The position numbers and the translations under genes are program-made. The notes under the pieces were generated by a model, which was not told the DNA's origin, did no database searches, and worked only from the letters and a program-made list of their open reading frames with translations. Shown piece after piece: positions 19,301-27,212 of a stretch of 64,000 bases of DNA. Positions within the stretch are counted from its first letter, which is position 1; each line of letters opens with the position of its first letter. Origin of the DNA: Segetibacter sp. 3557_3 (GTDB lineage: Bacteria; Bacteroidota; Bacteroidia; Chitinophagales; Chitinophagaceae); the NCBI RefSeq assembly GCF_004354985.1, contig NZ_SMSK01000003.1, positions 124,001 through 188,000 of the forward strand, written 5' to 3'.

Positions 19301-19898
19301 CAATAATTTTCAAGTTAGGGTTCTTATTTCTCGCTGCTTCAATCCTGCGCCAGATAATGGGATGACACCAGGCTGGGTTTGCACCCGCAACAAAGATGCA
19401 GTCGGCAAGTTCAAGGTCGTCGTAGCAGGTAGGAACGCTGTCTTCTCCCAGGCTCATTTTGTAGGCAACTACTGCACTGCTCATGCACAACCTCGAGTTG
19501 GTATCGAGGTTGTTGCTGCCTATAAAACCTTTTACCAACTTATTCAATACATAGTATTCTTCTGTAAGGCATTGCCCCGACGCATAAAAACCAACGGACT
19601 CCGGACCATACTTTTCGATCAGCGTTTTGAATACTGTTGCGGTTCTGTCGATTGCCTGGTCCCACGATACGCGTTGCCTGCTCATCGTTTTGTTATACCG
19701 CATCTCAGGGTGCAACAAACGATCGCTGCGATCCATTACCGTATAGTGCAGGTTCATGCCTTTGCTGCAAAGCATTCCCTTGTTTACGGGATGATCCTTA
19801 TCGCCTTCTATGGTTATTTTATTTTGGCGATCCTTATGCACCACAACACCACAGCCGACACCACAATAACAGCAGGTTGATTTAAATGATTCCGACAT
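16323..19898 (-). CDS. nasA: Assimilatory nitrate reductase fused to flavin/[2Fe-2S] electron module
   Basis: A 1191-residue fusion. Residues 1-700 are a molybdopterin-bis-MGD nitrate reductase: a [4Fe-4S] site at Cys9, 12, 16 and 44, then Cys138 (SRLCMSS) as probable Mo ligand, and late cofactor blocks GRIRDQWHTMT and FLPMHWGK. Residues about 711-1090 form an NAD(P)H/FAD module of NirB type (VVIIGAGAGAYGFV; IIVGGGLLGIELAASL). Residues about 1110-1163 are a BFD-like [2Fe-2S] domain (LVCSCAGIGEGN, CGSCRPEV). The single chain could carry electrons from NAD(P)H to nitrate, in the cytoplasm, as no Tat signal is present. It follows narK in the operon. Confidence 0.92.
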   Translation of the reverse strand: MSESFKSTCCYCGVGCGVVVHKDRQNKITIEGDKDHPVNKGMLCSKGMNLHYTVMDRSDRLLHPEMRYNKTMSRQRVSWDQAIDRTATVFKTLIEKYGPESVGFYASGQCLTEEYYVLNKLVKGFIGSNNLDTNSRLCMSSAVVAYKMSLGEDSVPTCYDDLELADCIFVAGANPAWCHPIIWRRIEAARNKNPNLKIIVSDPRTTQTCAYANVHLQLKPGTDIVLHHAIARVLIENGDVDTTFIKNHSEGFEAFRNKVMERTVAESAAICDIPEASIREAAGCIGNAKGFITMWTMGLNQSVVGVNKNLSLINLNLITGHIGKPGSGPFSLTGQPNAMGGREVGGMANMLPAHRNLANAKDRAFVQDFWGGKPISPTPGYTATEMFEALNDGRLKAVWIVGTNPLVSLPDVRMAEQALKKARFVIVQDVSNRSGSLPYADVVLPAAAWAEKEGTMTNAERRITYLNRIMDAPGEAIPDYEIICRFARKMGYHGFDFQNAAEVYAEHCRLTAGTNIDISCLSHAMLKEQSSIQWPLTVPSANAGEPVAISGTARLFTDRQFHTASGKAIIHTVDDVNTSERTSPDYPLILTTGRIRDQWHTMTKTGKVSRLKKHISNAFLEIHPADAAKRNIRENDLVNINSTRGQVLVKAKLCADIKRGVVFLPMHWGKVLNSDLNRANNLTNNLVDPLSKEPDFKFSAVEVQLHQKPKQKVVIIGAGAGAYGFVRSYRALNTGDEIEIFSREDFPFYNRVMLPDYISGVQQWRQLVKMADEEEVAMNIRLHRGLSIEHIDRENRILTDDRGEKHSYDILIIATGSRAIMLRDIPELKGIFTMRTRIDADNFRYHVDPSKGKVIIVGGGLLGIELAASLREVSVEVTIVQRISRLMDRQLDMLGSQLLHEELTDKGVEIFYDDEIERFLGSEAISGIRLKSGREINCQAIVIAIGTIPNIEIARACGLEHKRGVVVNEYLMTNDPNIYAIGEIAEFKGFLYGITAAAEQQAEIVARHLQGDISMYYEGSLLMNILKMHGTDLVSMGIPEAPQNDPAYEEVVFIDKAKRYYKKCIIHNDVLVGAILIGDKTEFIEYKELIQGKMELSEKRLQLLRSGKAAEPVIGKLVCSCAGIGEGNILNKIKEGCHELAALCTASGAGLGCGSCRPEVKAILDKAQLSQSTAQGSEIGSDMIVLETQRA

Positions 19899-19924
19899 AC
19901 GTTGATCCTTTTATTTATTTGCCG

Positions 19925-20160
19925 TGTAACCCACCTCAATACCTAATACCTCAATACCCAATATCTAATTCCCAACCAAATAACCAATACCTCAATCCAA
20001 ATCGTTTAGTTAAGCTGACTATGCAGTTTGTTTGCCCAGTCACCTCCAGGCGTACAAGAGTGCGACGCAACGATGTCCTATAGAATTCCTGTAGCCGGGT
20101 CCATAAAAATTTACTTAAGCAAACGACATTGCCATATCAACACCCAATACCTCACCTTTT
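19925..20160. repeat. CAATACCT short-word tract split by a TIR repeat (copy b)
   Basis: Degenerate repeats of CAATACC(T/C) run from about 19934 to 20000 and resume at about 20138-20156. Between them, at 19998-20130, sits a dispersed repeat with ends CGTTTAGTTAAG (20003) and CTTAAGCAAACG (20114) and core GTACAAGAGTGCGACGCAAC. The arrangement suggests that the element inserted into a pre-existing tract. It lies between narK and the nitrate reductase gene. Confidence 0.65.
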
Positions 20161-21464
20161 TAGGCAATCGCAACATTTTCATCGTACGAAACTGCTTCTG
20201 ATACTTCAGCTTTGGTATAAAAACGGGTGACCAATACAATAAGCCCAACAGCGATCACGATATAACCAATATAGGTAAATGCCTGTGCATAGGTGATCGT
20301 CTCGGACTTAAATAGGAACCCGAACAACATACCACCAAGGTTACCACCCGCGCCTACAATACCACTGATGAGTCCAACATTTTTCTCGTTGACGAATGGC
20401 ACGATGCCATAGGTAGCACCATTTGCCATCTTCAGAAACAAAGCAAACGTGAGCATCGAAAAGATCGCGAATACCATTGTTCCTGCCTGGGCAAAGAGGA
20501 TCAACCCGAGGCCTTCGAGCAACAGCACAATTGCGAGCAGGATACCCTTGCCGCGCATGCCATAACGCTTACCTGCTTTGTCGGAAAGGATGCCACCAAG
20601 TGCGCGTGCAAACAGGTTCATCAGGCCAAAAACCCCTGCCCAGAAACCTGCAGATGATTGTGATAGTTTAAAGGTGTCGACGAAATGAAGTGATGCAACG
20701 TTATCGAATGTGATTTCCATACCAAAGCACATGGCATAAGCCATCGTGAGCGCCCATATCCGCCAGTCTTTCAGTACGGAGTAATCTGTTTTCACGGTTG
20801 CTTTGGCGGTCTTGCCAATCTCGTCGTAGTTGCCGGCAGGTGTATCTTTTGTATATCGGTGGTACAGGAATGCAACAATCAACATCATGATGCCGGGAAC
20901 GATCATGGCATATCGCCACGCATCTCCCTTTGTAAAACCAAAGCCAACGATTGCTGCAAATATCAGTGGCATAACCATGTTGGTAATACCACCACCAAGG
21001 TTACCCCAGCCACCTGCAACCGCATTTGCCGTGCCTTTGATGTGCGATGCGAACATCTTACTGGTGTGAAATTGCGTGATTACAAACGAAGCTCCGATAA
21101 CACCGATGGCTGCCCTGAATAAAAGGAAAGAAGTGTAATCGTTTGCTAAACCTACGAGGAAGACCGGCAGCGAGCCAACGATCAGTAAGCGAACGGCAGT
21201 TTTCCTGGGTCCCCAGGTATCGCACAACCTTCCGATGATCAAACGGGCAATGATAGTTGACGAAACCGAAACTATGATGAGGTTGCCCACCTGTGATTTG
21301 GTTAGGTGCAGGTCTTCACGAATGGATGGCATCAGCGGAGCAAGCCCAAACCATCCGAAGAAGCAGACAAAAAACATGAGCCACGTGATATGAAAGGTTT
21401 TCATTTGAACACCTTTAAAACTAAAGATGTTAAGACGGTTCAGGGGTAAAGCAGAATTAGACAT
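20160..21464 (-). CDS. narK: NarK-type nitrate/nitrite transporter (MFS)
   Basis: A 434-residue protein with 12 predicted membrane helices; the start is ATG 21464 (MSNSALPLNRLN), since the longer frame begins with TTG two codons earlier. Nitrate-porter features include FFVCFFGWFGLAPLMPSI in helix 1, RLIIGRLCDTWGPRKTA after helix 2, the NNP motif GGWGNLGGGITNMVMP, and its second version GGNLGGMLFGF. It would import nitrate, or exchange it for nitrite, for assimilation. It starts 39 bases after the porin gene stop, in the same operon. Confidence 0.92.
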   Translation of the reverse strand: MSNSALPLNRLNIFSFKGVQMKTFHITWLMFFVCFFGWFGLAPLMPSIREDLHLTKSQVGNLIIVSVSSTIIARLIIGRLCDTWGPRKTAVRLLIVGSLPVFLVGLANDYTSFLLFRAAIGVIGASFVITQFHTSKMFASHIKGTANAVAGGWGNLGGGITNMVMPLIFAAIVGFGFTKGDAWRYAMIVPGIMMLIVAFLYHRYTKDTPAGNYDEIGKTAKATVKTDYSVLKDWRIWALTMAYAMCFGMEITFDNVASLHFVDTFKLSQSSAGFWAGVFGLMNLFARALGGILSDKAGKRYGMRGKGILLAIVLLLEGLGLILFAQAGTMVFAIFSMLTFALFLKMANGATYGIVPFVNEKNVGLISGIVGAGGNLGGMLFGFLFKSETITYAQAFTYIGYIVIAVGLIVLVTRFYTKAEVSEAVSYDENVAIA

Positions 21465-21503
21465 AAACAAATATTTTGGTATTAAAAGATTGTCAGGGAT
21501 ATG

Positions 21504-22856
21504 TTATTTGAAGAGAAACTCGGGTCTAATGTTGATCATGAGGTAGGCCCAGTCAGCGTTCGTGCGACCGTTTGCAACATTTTTAACAGCCGGGGCATTT
21601 AGCAGGGGAGTGGCAAAGAAGTGGGCATAACCGCTTTCGAGTCCAATGGTTTTTGTAAGGCTATAGGTCGCAACAAGGTCAGCCTCCTGGCCAAAGTTTC
21701 TTTTGGATTGACCATTGTAGTTAATGGCGGTTGCACTGCTGAATTGATGAAGGTCGGCCGCAAACAATAGTCTGTCATTTGCCTTATACCTTGTTTTTAT
21801 ATAAGAATTGGTGAGACCACCTTTGCCAAATGAAGAAGCCACGTAGAAGTAGTCCATCAGGCCCCAGAACTTATGCGGTGTTCCATAAAGCGGATCGAAA
21901 CTGTTTCCGCTGTTTCCGCCTGATGTATAATCGACTCCTGCACCCAAACTCCATTGTTTATTGAAGTTGCGTTGTACAAAAGCACTTGCAAGCACAGCGC
22001 GTAATTTTTGGGTGTTAAAGGTTTTGCCAAACTGGTAATAAGCAGAAGAAGTGATGGCCCATTTTCCGACGACATTGTTGAAGTAGATACCGGTTGTAGC
22101 TCTTGCCCAACTGCCTGGTTGAAAACTTTTATAGCCAATGTTGTTTACGGTATCCATCCGGTATTTGCTAAACTGGTCTGTGAAGAACAAGAAGGAAAGC
22201 TGACCGGCATTCAACTTTTTTGCGGCATGTAAATATTGCATGCTCTTATACATGGATCCGCCGTTTGTATTGCCGGGATAATTACCTGCAGGATTGCTGT
22301 TGTAAGTTGTGCCGGAAGCGTTTTCCCTGTTTTGGTTGAAGGCCGCACCGGCGTGTATGGACCAGGTTCTAACTTCGTACTTCAACACTGCTGCGTCGTG
22401 CGATCTTGCCTGTTGCAGCCAGTCGAGATTGCCCAGTAAACGTTGGTCATCATAAACGAGTTCTTGCCGGCCAATCTTGAATAAAAGCGTTTGGGTTTTT
22501 AACGCCGTATCGGTGAGCTGAATTTCGGCCCAGGCTTCGTGTGCCTTAAGTCCGTTGTTGTCTGCAGAAACGGTACGGTTGATGGTTGATCCATCCTGTC
22601 CCCATACCCTTACATCCTGGAGGGTGAGCCCTGTTTTAAAACGGTGGCCGGCAAAGCCGACATTCAACCTGCTTCGTTGCGAAGTAAAAAAAGCCGGATC
22701 GCTTCCCTTGGGTAAAGGGGCTCCCTGGCCAGCTCGTAGTTCGGTACGGGTTCGCAACTGTGCTGATACACTTAATTGTGCAACTGCGCCCGAAGCCATA
22801 CTCAGCCATGCGAACCCCACCATGGTGGTGGAATGCAATAGGGTTTTGGTGTACAT
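21504..22856 (-). CDS. Outer-membrane beta-barrel (alginate-export/porin family)
   Basis: A 450-residue protein with a signal peptide (hydrophobic to SGAVAQ, cut about residue 26) and alternating beta-strand sequence ending in an aromatic Phe followed by Lys (INIRPEFLFK). SAQLRTRTELRAGQG, FTSQRSRLNVGF and FKIGRQELVYDDQRLLGNLDW are typical of the Alginate_exp (PF13372-like) barrels of Bacteroidota. Placed between nirD and narK, it most likely lets nitrate or nitrite through the outer membrane; alginate export is improbable here. The assignment to nitrate uptake rests on context only. Confidence 0.8.
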   Translation of the reverse strand: MYTKTLLHSTTMVGFAWLSMASGAVAQLSVSAQLRTRTELRAGQGAPLPKGSDPAFFTSQRSRLNVGFAGHRFKTGLTLQDVRVWGQDGSTINRTVSADNNGLKAHEAWAEIQLTDTALKTQTLLFKIGRQELVYDDQRLLGNLDWLQQARSHDAAVLKYEVRTWSIHAGAAFNQNRENASGTTYNSNPAGNYPGNTNGGSMYKSMQYLHAAKKLNAGQLSFLFFTDQFSKYRMDTVNNIGYKSFQPGSWARATTGIYFNNVVGKWAITSSAYYQFGKTFNTQKLRAVLASAFVQRNFNKQWSLGAGVDYTSGGNSGNSFDPLYGTPHKFWGLMDYFYVASSFGKGGLTNSYIKTRYKANDRLLFAADLHQFSSATAINYNGQSKRNFGQEADLVATYSLTKTIGLESGYAHFFATPLLNAPAVKNVANGRTNADWAYLMINIRPEFLFK

Positions 22857-22895
22857 TTGGGGTTGTTTTAAGTGAGTGATTTATTTAAAACGTCG

Positions 22896-22929
22896 GCCCT
22901 GCAGGTGGCAGCCTGCATGGGCTTTTTTT
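22896..22929. terminator. Hairpin between nirD and the porin gene
   Basis: GCCCTGCAGG and CCTGCATGGGC pair with one bulge, followed on the plus strand by a run of T that overlaps the nirD stop codon. Because the operon runs on the minus strand, it may act as an mRNA-stabilising or attenuating stem that sets different levels of nirBD and downstream genes. Confidence 0.4.
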
Positions 22930-23299
22930 ATGCGGGTAGTGGACCGTCAGCTTCGGGAATACCGATATATACCAGTCCATCCTCTACTTTAACGGGATAA
23001 GTTTTTATCGCACATTCGTCTCCATTCAGGCAGGCGCCTGTAATAAGCGAAAAAGTTCTTTTGTGAAATGGACAAGCCACTTTTGGTTCACCATCCTGCG
23101 AACCAATCATGCCTCTGCTGAGCGCCATTTGCATACGATGGGGACACATGTTTTGCGAGGCATACCATTCGCCCCGCCGCGTGAAGTTGAACAATGCAAT
23201 CTGGTCATTATTGTACTTGACACATACACCGCCATTTTGCGGTACATCGGCAGACCGGCATGCGGCGAACCAGGTAATGTTTTCGGTAATTGTGCTCAT
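22928..23299 (-). CDS. nirD: Nitrite reductase small subunit (Rieske)
   Basis: A 123-residue Rieske-fold protein. The [2Fe-2S] ligands are Cys52 and His54 (MCPHRM) and Cys76 and His79 (ACPFHKR), all intact. NirD associates with NirB in the cytoplasmic NADH-dependent assimilatory nitrite reductase. It lies 256 bases after nirB; that gap holds a short-word repeat tract but no gene. The length matches the family. Confidence 0.9.
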   Translation of the reverse strand: MSTITENITWFAACRSADVPQNGGVCVKYNNDQIALFNFTRRGEWYASQNMCPHRMQMALSRGMIGSQDGEPKVACPFHKRTFSLITGACLNGDECAIKTYPVKVEDGLVYIGIPEADGPLPA

Positions 23300-23389
23300 A
23301 TGTTTTTGATTTAGTCATTACTGCAGGCGCAGCTCAAAAGCATATGGCAGGCAATCGTTGAGAGGGGCAATGGTCAGAGGCCGGAGGGA

Positions 23390-23555
23390 GGAAGAAATAA
23401 AAAGTCAAAAGTCAACAGGGGTGCACGGCCAGTCGATGTAATGACCGAAGCTTCATGAAGTGCGGCGGCGACGAGCTTTTTACATGTAGACGTGACGCTT
23501 TACAAAACTCATGTTTACTACTTTTTACTTTTTAGTTTTGACTTTTGAATTGCGA
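23390..23555. repeat. Paired AAAAGTCAAAAGTCAA-type tracts between nirB and nirD
   Basis: A short A-rich tract near 23395-23420 (AAAAAGTCAAAAGTCAAC) has an inverted counterpart at 23516-23552 (TTTTGACTTTTGAATT), about 100 bases apart. They could form a long stem-loop in the nirB-nirD mRNA. Similar words appear at 35357-35415. Confidence 0.5.
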
Positions 23556-26063
23556 TTACTTCCAGTTGGCTGCGATCTTTTGTTCCCGCAGGGGTTCAAA
23601 TTTTACGCTGGGGTCTTTTTCTTCAGGAGCATTTACAAAATGGCTGAAGCGTTTTTGTAGTTCGGGGTTCTCCACCACTTCTTTCCATTCGCAGCTGTAG
23701 TTGTCTACCAGCAACTGCATGGCAGCTTCAAGTTCGGCGGCTAAGCCAAGGCTGTCGTTTACCACTACATTTCTAAGGTAGTCGATCCCGCCTTCCATTT
23801 TATTTAGCCATGCCGCAGTACGGGTTAACGGATCAGCGGTTTTAATGTAAAACATCAGGAACCGGTCGATATACCTGATGCAGGTTTCATCGTCGAGATC
23901 GGTTGCCAGCAACTGCGCATGTTGTGGCTTGGATCCACCGTTGCCGCATACATACAGGTTCCAGCCTTTTTCGGTGGCCATGATCCCGAAGTCTTTTGCC
24001 TGCGCCTCGGCACATTCGCGAATACATCCACTTACGCCCGACTTGAATTTGTGCGGGGCGCGTACACCACGGTAGCGTTCTTCGATCTTAATGGCGAAAC
24101 TTACACTGTCGTGAAGTCCAAAGCGGCACCAGGTTGAGCCAACACAACTCTTTACCGTACGCAAGGCTTTGCCGTATGCATGGCCACTTTCAAAACCTGC
24201 TTCAATAAGTTCTTTCCATATATTCGGCAGGTCGTTAAGGTGTGCACCAAATAAGTCGATCCGTTGTCCACCGGTGATCTTTGTATACAGGTTATATTTC
24301 TTTGCAACAGAGCCGATGACGATTAATTTGTCGGGCGTAATTTCGCCGCCGGGTATCCTGGGCACAACTGAGTAGGTGCCGCCTTTTTGAATGTTTGCAA
24401 GGTACCGGTCGTTGGAGTCCTGGGCAGTATCGTTACCTTTTTTCAGGATCATTTCGTTCCAGATACTGGCCATGATGGAGCTGACCGCGGGTTTGCAAAT
24501 TTCGCAACCGTCGCCATGCCCAAGTTCATTTAATACGAGATCGTAACTTTTTAGTTCCTTAACTTTTATCAGGTCGTATAGTTCCTGTCTTGAAAGGTCG
24601 AAGTGTTCACACAGTACGTTCCTGATATACTTGCCCTGCGACTTCATGGTATGCACCATCAGGTCTTTTATCATGGGTATACAGCCACCGCATCCCGTAC
24701 CGGCCTTGGTGCATTTTTTTATCGCGTCTACTGTTTCGCATCCTGACGCGGTTACCGCATTGCAAACCTGTCCCTTGGTAATGCTTTCGCAGCTGCAGAT
24801 CAGTGCCTCATCAGGAAGTGATGAAACCCCTGCATTTTCATGTCCTTCGGAAGACCCTCGTGCACCGAGAATAAGATCCTCCGGGTTCGGCGGCAACGCC
24901 AGTTTATTCTTTACGGTTTGAAGAAGCATATTATAGTCGGCTGCGTCACCGATCAGTATGCCACCCAATAGTTGCTTCCCATCCGCGGTAATGTTGATGC
25001 GTTTGTAAATTCCTTTACAACTGTCTTCAAATACTACACTGCGAAATTCTGAGCCTGCGATAAAAGGATCACCGAAACTTGCAACGTCAACGCCGATCAG
25101 TTTTAGCTTGGTGCTCATATCAAAACCATGGAACGATTTAACGGACCCACAAAGCTGTGCAGCCACAACTTCGGCCATTTCGTATCCAGGGGCAACAAGG
25201 CCATAGATCATTCCGTTGTGCAATGCACATTCGCCAATAGCAAAGATGTTGGGATCGCTGGTTTGCATATGGTCATTTACCACGATGCCGCCACGTGCGC
25301 CTACTTCGAGTCCTGCTGCACGGGCAAGCTCATCCCGCGGCTTTATGCCTGCTGAGATGATCAGCATGTCAACCGGCAGATGCGTCTCATCGGTAAACTG
25401 CATCCCGGTTATATATTCATCACCAAGTATAGCTGCGGTATTTTTGTTGGTTTGTACTCTAAGGCCGAGTGCTTCCAATTTCGACTTTAAGATTCTCGAA
25501 CCTGCGTCATCAACCTGGCGGGGCATAAGCCTCGGGGCAAATTCAATTACCACGGTATCCGGGATGCCCAGGTCGATCATCGCCTTAGCTGCTTCAAGGC
25601 CGAGCAGTCCGCCACCGATTACCGCACCTTTTTTGGCGCGTTTGGCGTAGTCCTGCATCATCTCTAAATCTTCTATGGTACGATAGATAAACACGCCTTC
25701 TTTTTCTACCCCGGGTATAGGCGGAACAAATGCGGAAGATCCGGTAGCAAGGATCAGTACGTCGTATGCTACTGTAAGGCCCTTATGAGAATGGACCGTT
25801 TTGTTGGACCGGTCGATGCTGGTAACCGGGTCACTCAGGTGCAGTTGTATGTTATTGTCTGAATACCAGCTGGCAGGGGCCAGCGCGAGGTCGGCGGCAC
25901 CTTTCCCGGAGAAAAATTCACTCAGGTGAACCCGGTCGTAAGCCGGACGAATTTCCTCGCCAAAAACTACGATGGATAAAAGGTCGCGATCCGGGCACTT
26001 CGATACGAGTTTCTCGCAGAATTTGTAGCCCACCATTCCGTTTCCGATAATTACAATTTTCAT
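23556..26063 (-). CDS. nirB: Nitrite reductase [NAD(P)H] large subunit
   Basis: An 835-residue protein. In order: an FAD/NAD(P)H reductase domain (IVIIGNGMVGYKFCE at the N-terminus, then GAVIGGGLLGLEAAKAM), two BFD-like [2Fe-2S] segments (ALICSCESITKGQ with CGGCIP, then GCEICKPAV), and the nitrite/sulfite reductase half with siroheme-4Fe4S cysteines in KSCVGSTWCRFG and SGCIRECAEAQ. It reduces nitrite to ammonium in the cytoplasm using NAD(P)H. It heads the leftward nirB-nirD-porin-narK-nasA-rubredoxin operon of about 11.4 kb. All redox motifs are intact. Confidence 0.95.
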   Translation of the reverse strand: MKIVIIGNGMVGYKFCEKLVSKCPDRDLLSIVVFGEEIRPAYDRVHLSEFFSGKGAADLALAPASWYSDNNIQLHLSDPVTSIDRSNKTVHSHKGLTVAYDVLILATGSSAFVPPIPGVEKEGVFIYRTIEDLEMMQDYAKRAKKGAVIGGGLLGLEAAKAMIDLGIPDTVVIEFAPRLMPRQVDDAGSRILKSKLEALGLRVQTNKNTAAILGDEYITGMQFTDETHLPVDMLIISAGIKPRDELARAAGLEVGARGGIVVNDHMQTSDPNIFAIGECALHNGMIYGLVAPGYEMAEVVAAQLCGSVKSFHGFDMSTKLKLIGVDVASFGDPFIAGSEFRSVVFEDSCKGIYKRINITADGKQLLGGILIGDAADYNMLLQTVKNKLALPPNPEDLILGARGSSEGHENAGVSSLPDEALICSCESITKGQVCNAVTASGCETVDAIKKCTKAGTGCGGCIPMIKDLMVHTMKSQGKYIRNVLCEHFDLSRQELYDLIKVKELKSYDLVLNELGHGDGCEICKPAVSSIMASIWNEMILKKGNDTAQDSNDRYLANIQKGGTYSVVPRIPGGEITPDKLIVIGSVAKKYNLYTKITGGQRIDLFGAHLNDLPNIWKELIEAGFESGHAYGKALRTVKSCVGSTWCRFGLHDSVSFAIKIEERYRGVRAPHKFKSGVSGCIRECAEAQAKDFGIMATEKGWNLYVCGNGGSKPQHAQLLATDLDDETCIRYIDRFLMFYIKTADPLTRTAAWLNKMEGGIDYLRNVVVNDSLGLAAELEAAMQLLVDNYSCEWKEVVENPELQKRFSHFVNAPEEKDPSVKFEPLREQKIAANWK

Positions 26064-26165
26064 AACGCGGGTTTAATTAAGTAAGTATGGCAAGCGTATG
26101 AACAATTATAAATAATCTACATATAATGTTTGTGTAAGAAAAAGAGCTCTTTTGTTGGGTTATCT

Positions 26166-26179
26166 GTGATTTACATCAT
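26166..26179. promoter_or_regulatory. FNR-type palindrome between nirB and cobA
   Basis: TGAT-TTAC-ATCA at 26167-26178 matches the half-sites and the 4-base spacing of the FNR/Crp-family box TTGAT-N4-ATCAA. It is 82 bases before cobA and 104 bases from the nirB start, so one site could serve both promoters. The obvious candidate to bind it is the FNR-like regulator at 27213. Confidence 0.5.
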
Positions 26180-26259
26180 AAATTTATGAAGTAATTTGGT
26201 TAGTAGTTCAACTTTTTACAAGATTCTTTCAAAATATATTACATCTTTAATTTAATAAT

Positions 26260-27039
26260 ATGTTTATTCCCCATTTAACACTCGTGGGCGCCGGTCCTGG
26301 TGATCCCGAGTTAATTACCTTAAAAGCGTTGAAAGCAATTCGGAATGCTGCCGTAATCTTATATGATGCACTTGCGAATGATACGTTACTGGAATATGCA
26401 AATCCCGATGCGATTACACGCTTTGTTGGCAAACGTTACGGTTGTCATGCTTTATCGCAGCATGAGATCAATGAGCTGATTGTAGGTTACGCATTTTCTC
26501 ATGGTAATGTGGTCAGGTTGAAAGGGGGTGATCCTTTCGTATTCGGGAGGGCAACAGAAGAAATAGATGCTGCCAGGCAGGCAGGCATAACGGTATCAGT
26601 CGTGCCCGGTATTTCCAGTGCACTCGCGGTCCCTGCAAGCCAGATGATACCATTAACCAGCAGGGGTATCAATGAGAGCTTCTGGGTAACTACTGGTACG
26701 ACTCAATCAGGAGAGATTTCGCCCGACATCGCACTGGCAGCGAAATCTTCAGCTACTGTTATTATCTTAATGGCCATGAGCCGGCTTGAAGCCATCATGG
26801 ATATCTTCAATGCCAATGGAAAGGGAGAGACCCCGGTTGCAATTATCCAGGATGGTACTACACCGAAGGAGAAGATCGTTCTTGGTAAGGTCAAAGACAT
26901 TTACTTCAGGTCGCTGCATGCAGGACTCGCCAACCCCAGCATTATTATGGTAGGTGACGTAGTTGCACTGCATCCATCACTTATAACCCACTATGCCGGT
27001 CAGCAGAACATGTTAACCCGGGTTGCTGAAAAGCGATAA
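26260..27039 (+). CDS. cobA: Uroporphyrinogen-III C-methyltransferase (siroheme synthesis)
   Basis: A 259-residue SAM-dependent methyltransferase that makes precorrin-2, the first step towards siroheme, the prosthetic group of NirB. Motifs are LVGAGPGDPELITLKALKAI (SAM-binding loop), VRLKGGDPFVFGRATEE, and VVPGISSALAVPASQMIPLT. It is the single-domain SumT form, without the CysG oxidase/ferrochelatase part. It diverges from nirB over a shared 196-base regulatory region, which fits co-expression with nitrite reductase. Confidence 0.93.
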   Translation: MFIPHLTLVGAGPGDPELITLKALKAIRNAAVILYDALANDTLLEYANPDAITRFVGKRYGCHALSQHEINELIVGYAFSHGNVVRLKGGDPFVFGRATEEIDAARQAGITVSVVPGISSALAVPASQMIPLTSRGINESFWVTTGTTQSGEISPDIALAAKSSATVIILMAMSRLEAIMDIFNANGKGETPVAIIQDGTTPKEKIVLGKVKDIYFRSLHAGLANPSIIMVGDVVALHPSLITHYAGQQNMLTRVAEKR

Positions 27040-27212
27040 AACCAATTATACCATTTGCTGAACAGCCTGTGCAGGAGGAGTGTTGTAAGGCCACAGCCCG
27101 GATGCTTTATTACAATATCGCATGCTTTGGTGAACCTGCACATTGACCAGGATTATACCTGAAAGTTTTTGATTCCATTTCGGCAGATCACATTCGTCCC
27201 TATCTTGCCGTT

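Noticed and set aside
16351-19880. Long antisense frames over the nitrate reductase gene, up to 241 codons
   Set aside because: They lie wholly opposite a confidently assigned gene with full motif conservation; such shadows are expected from its codon bias.
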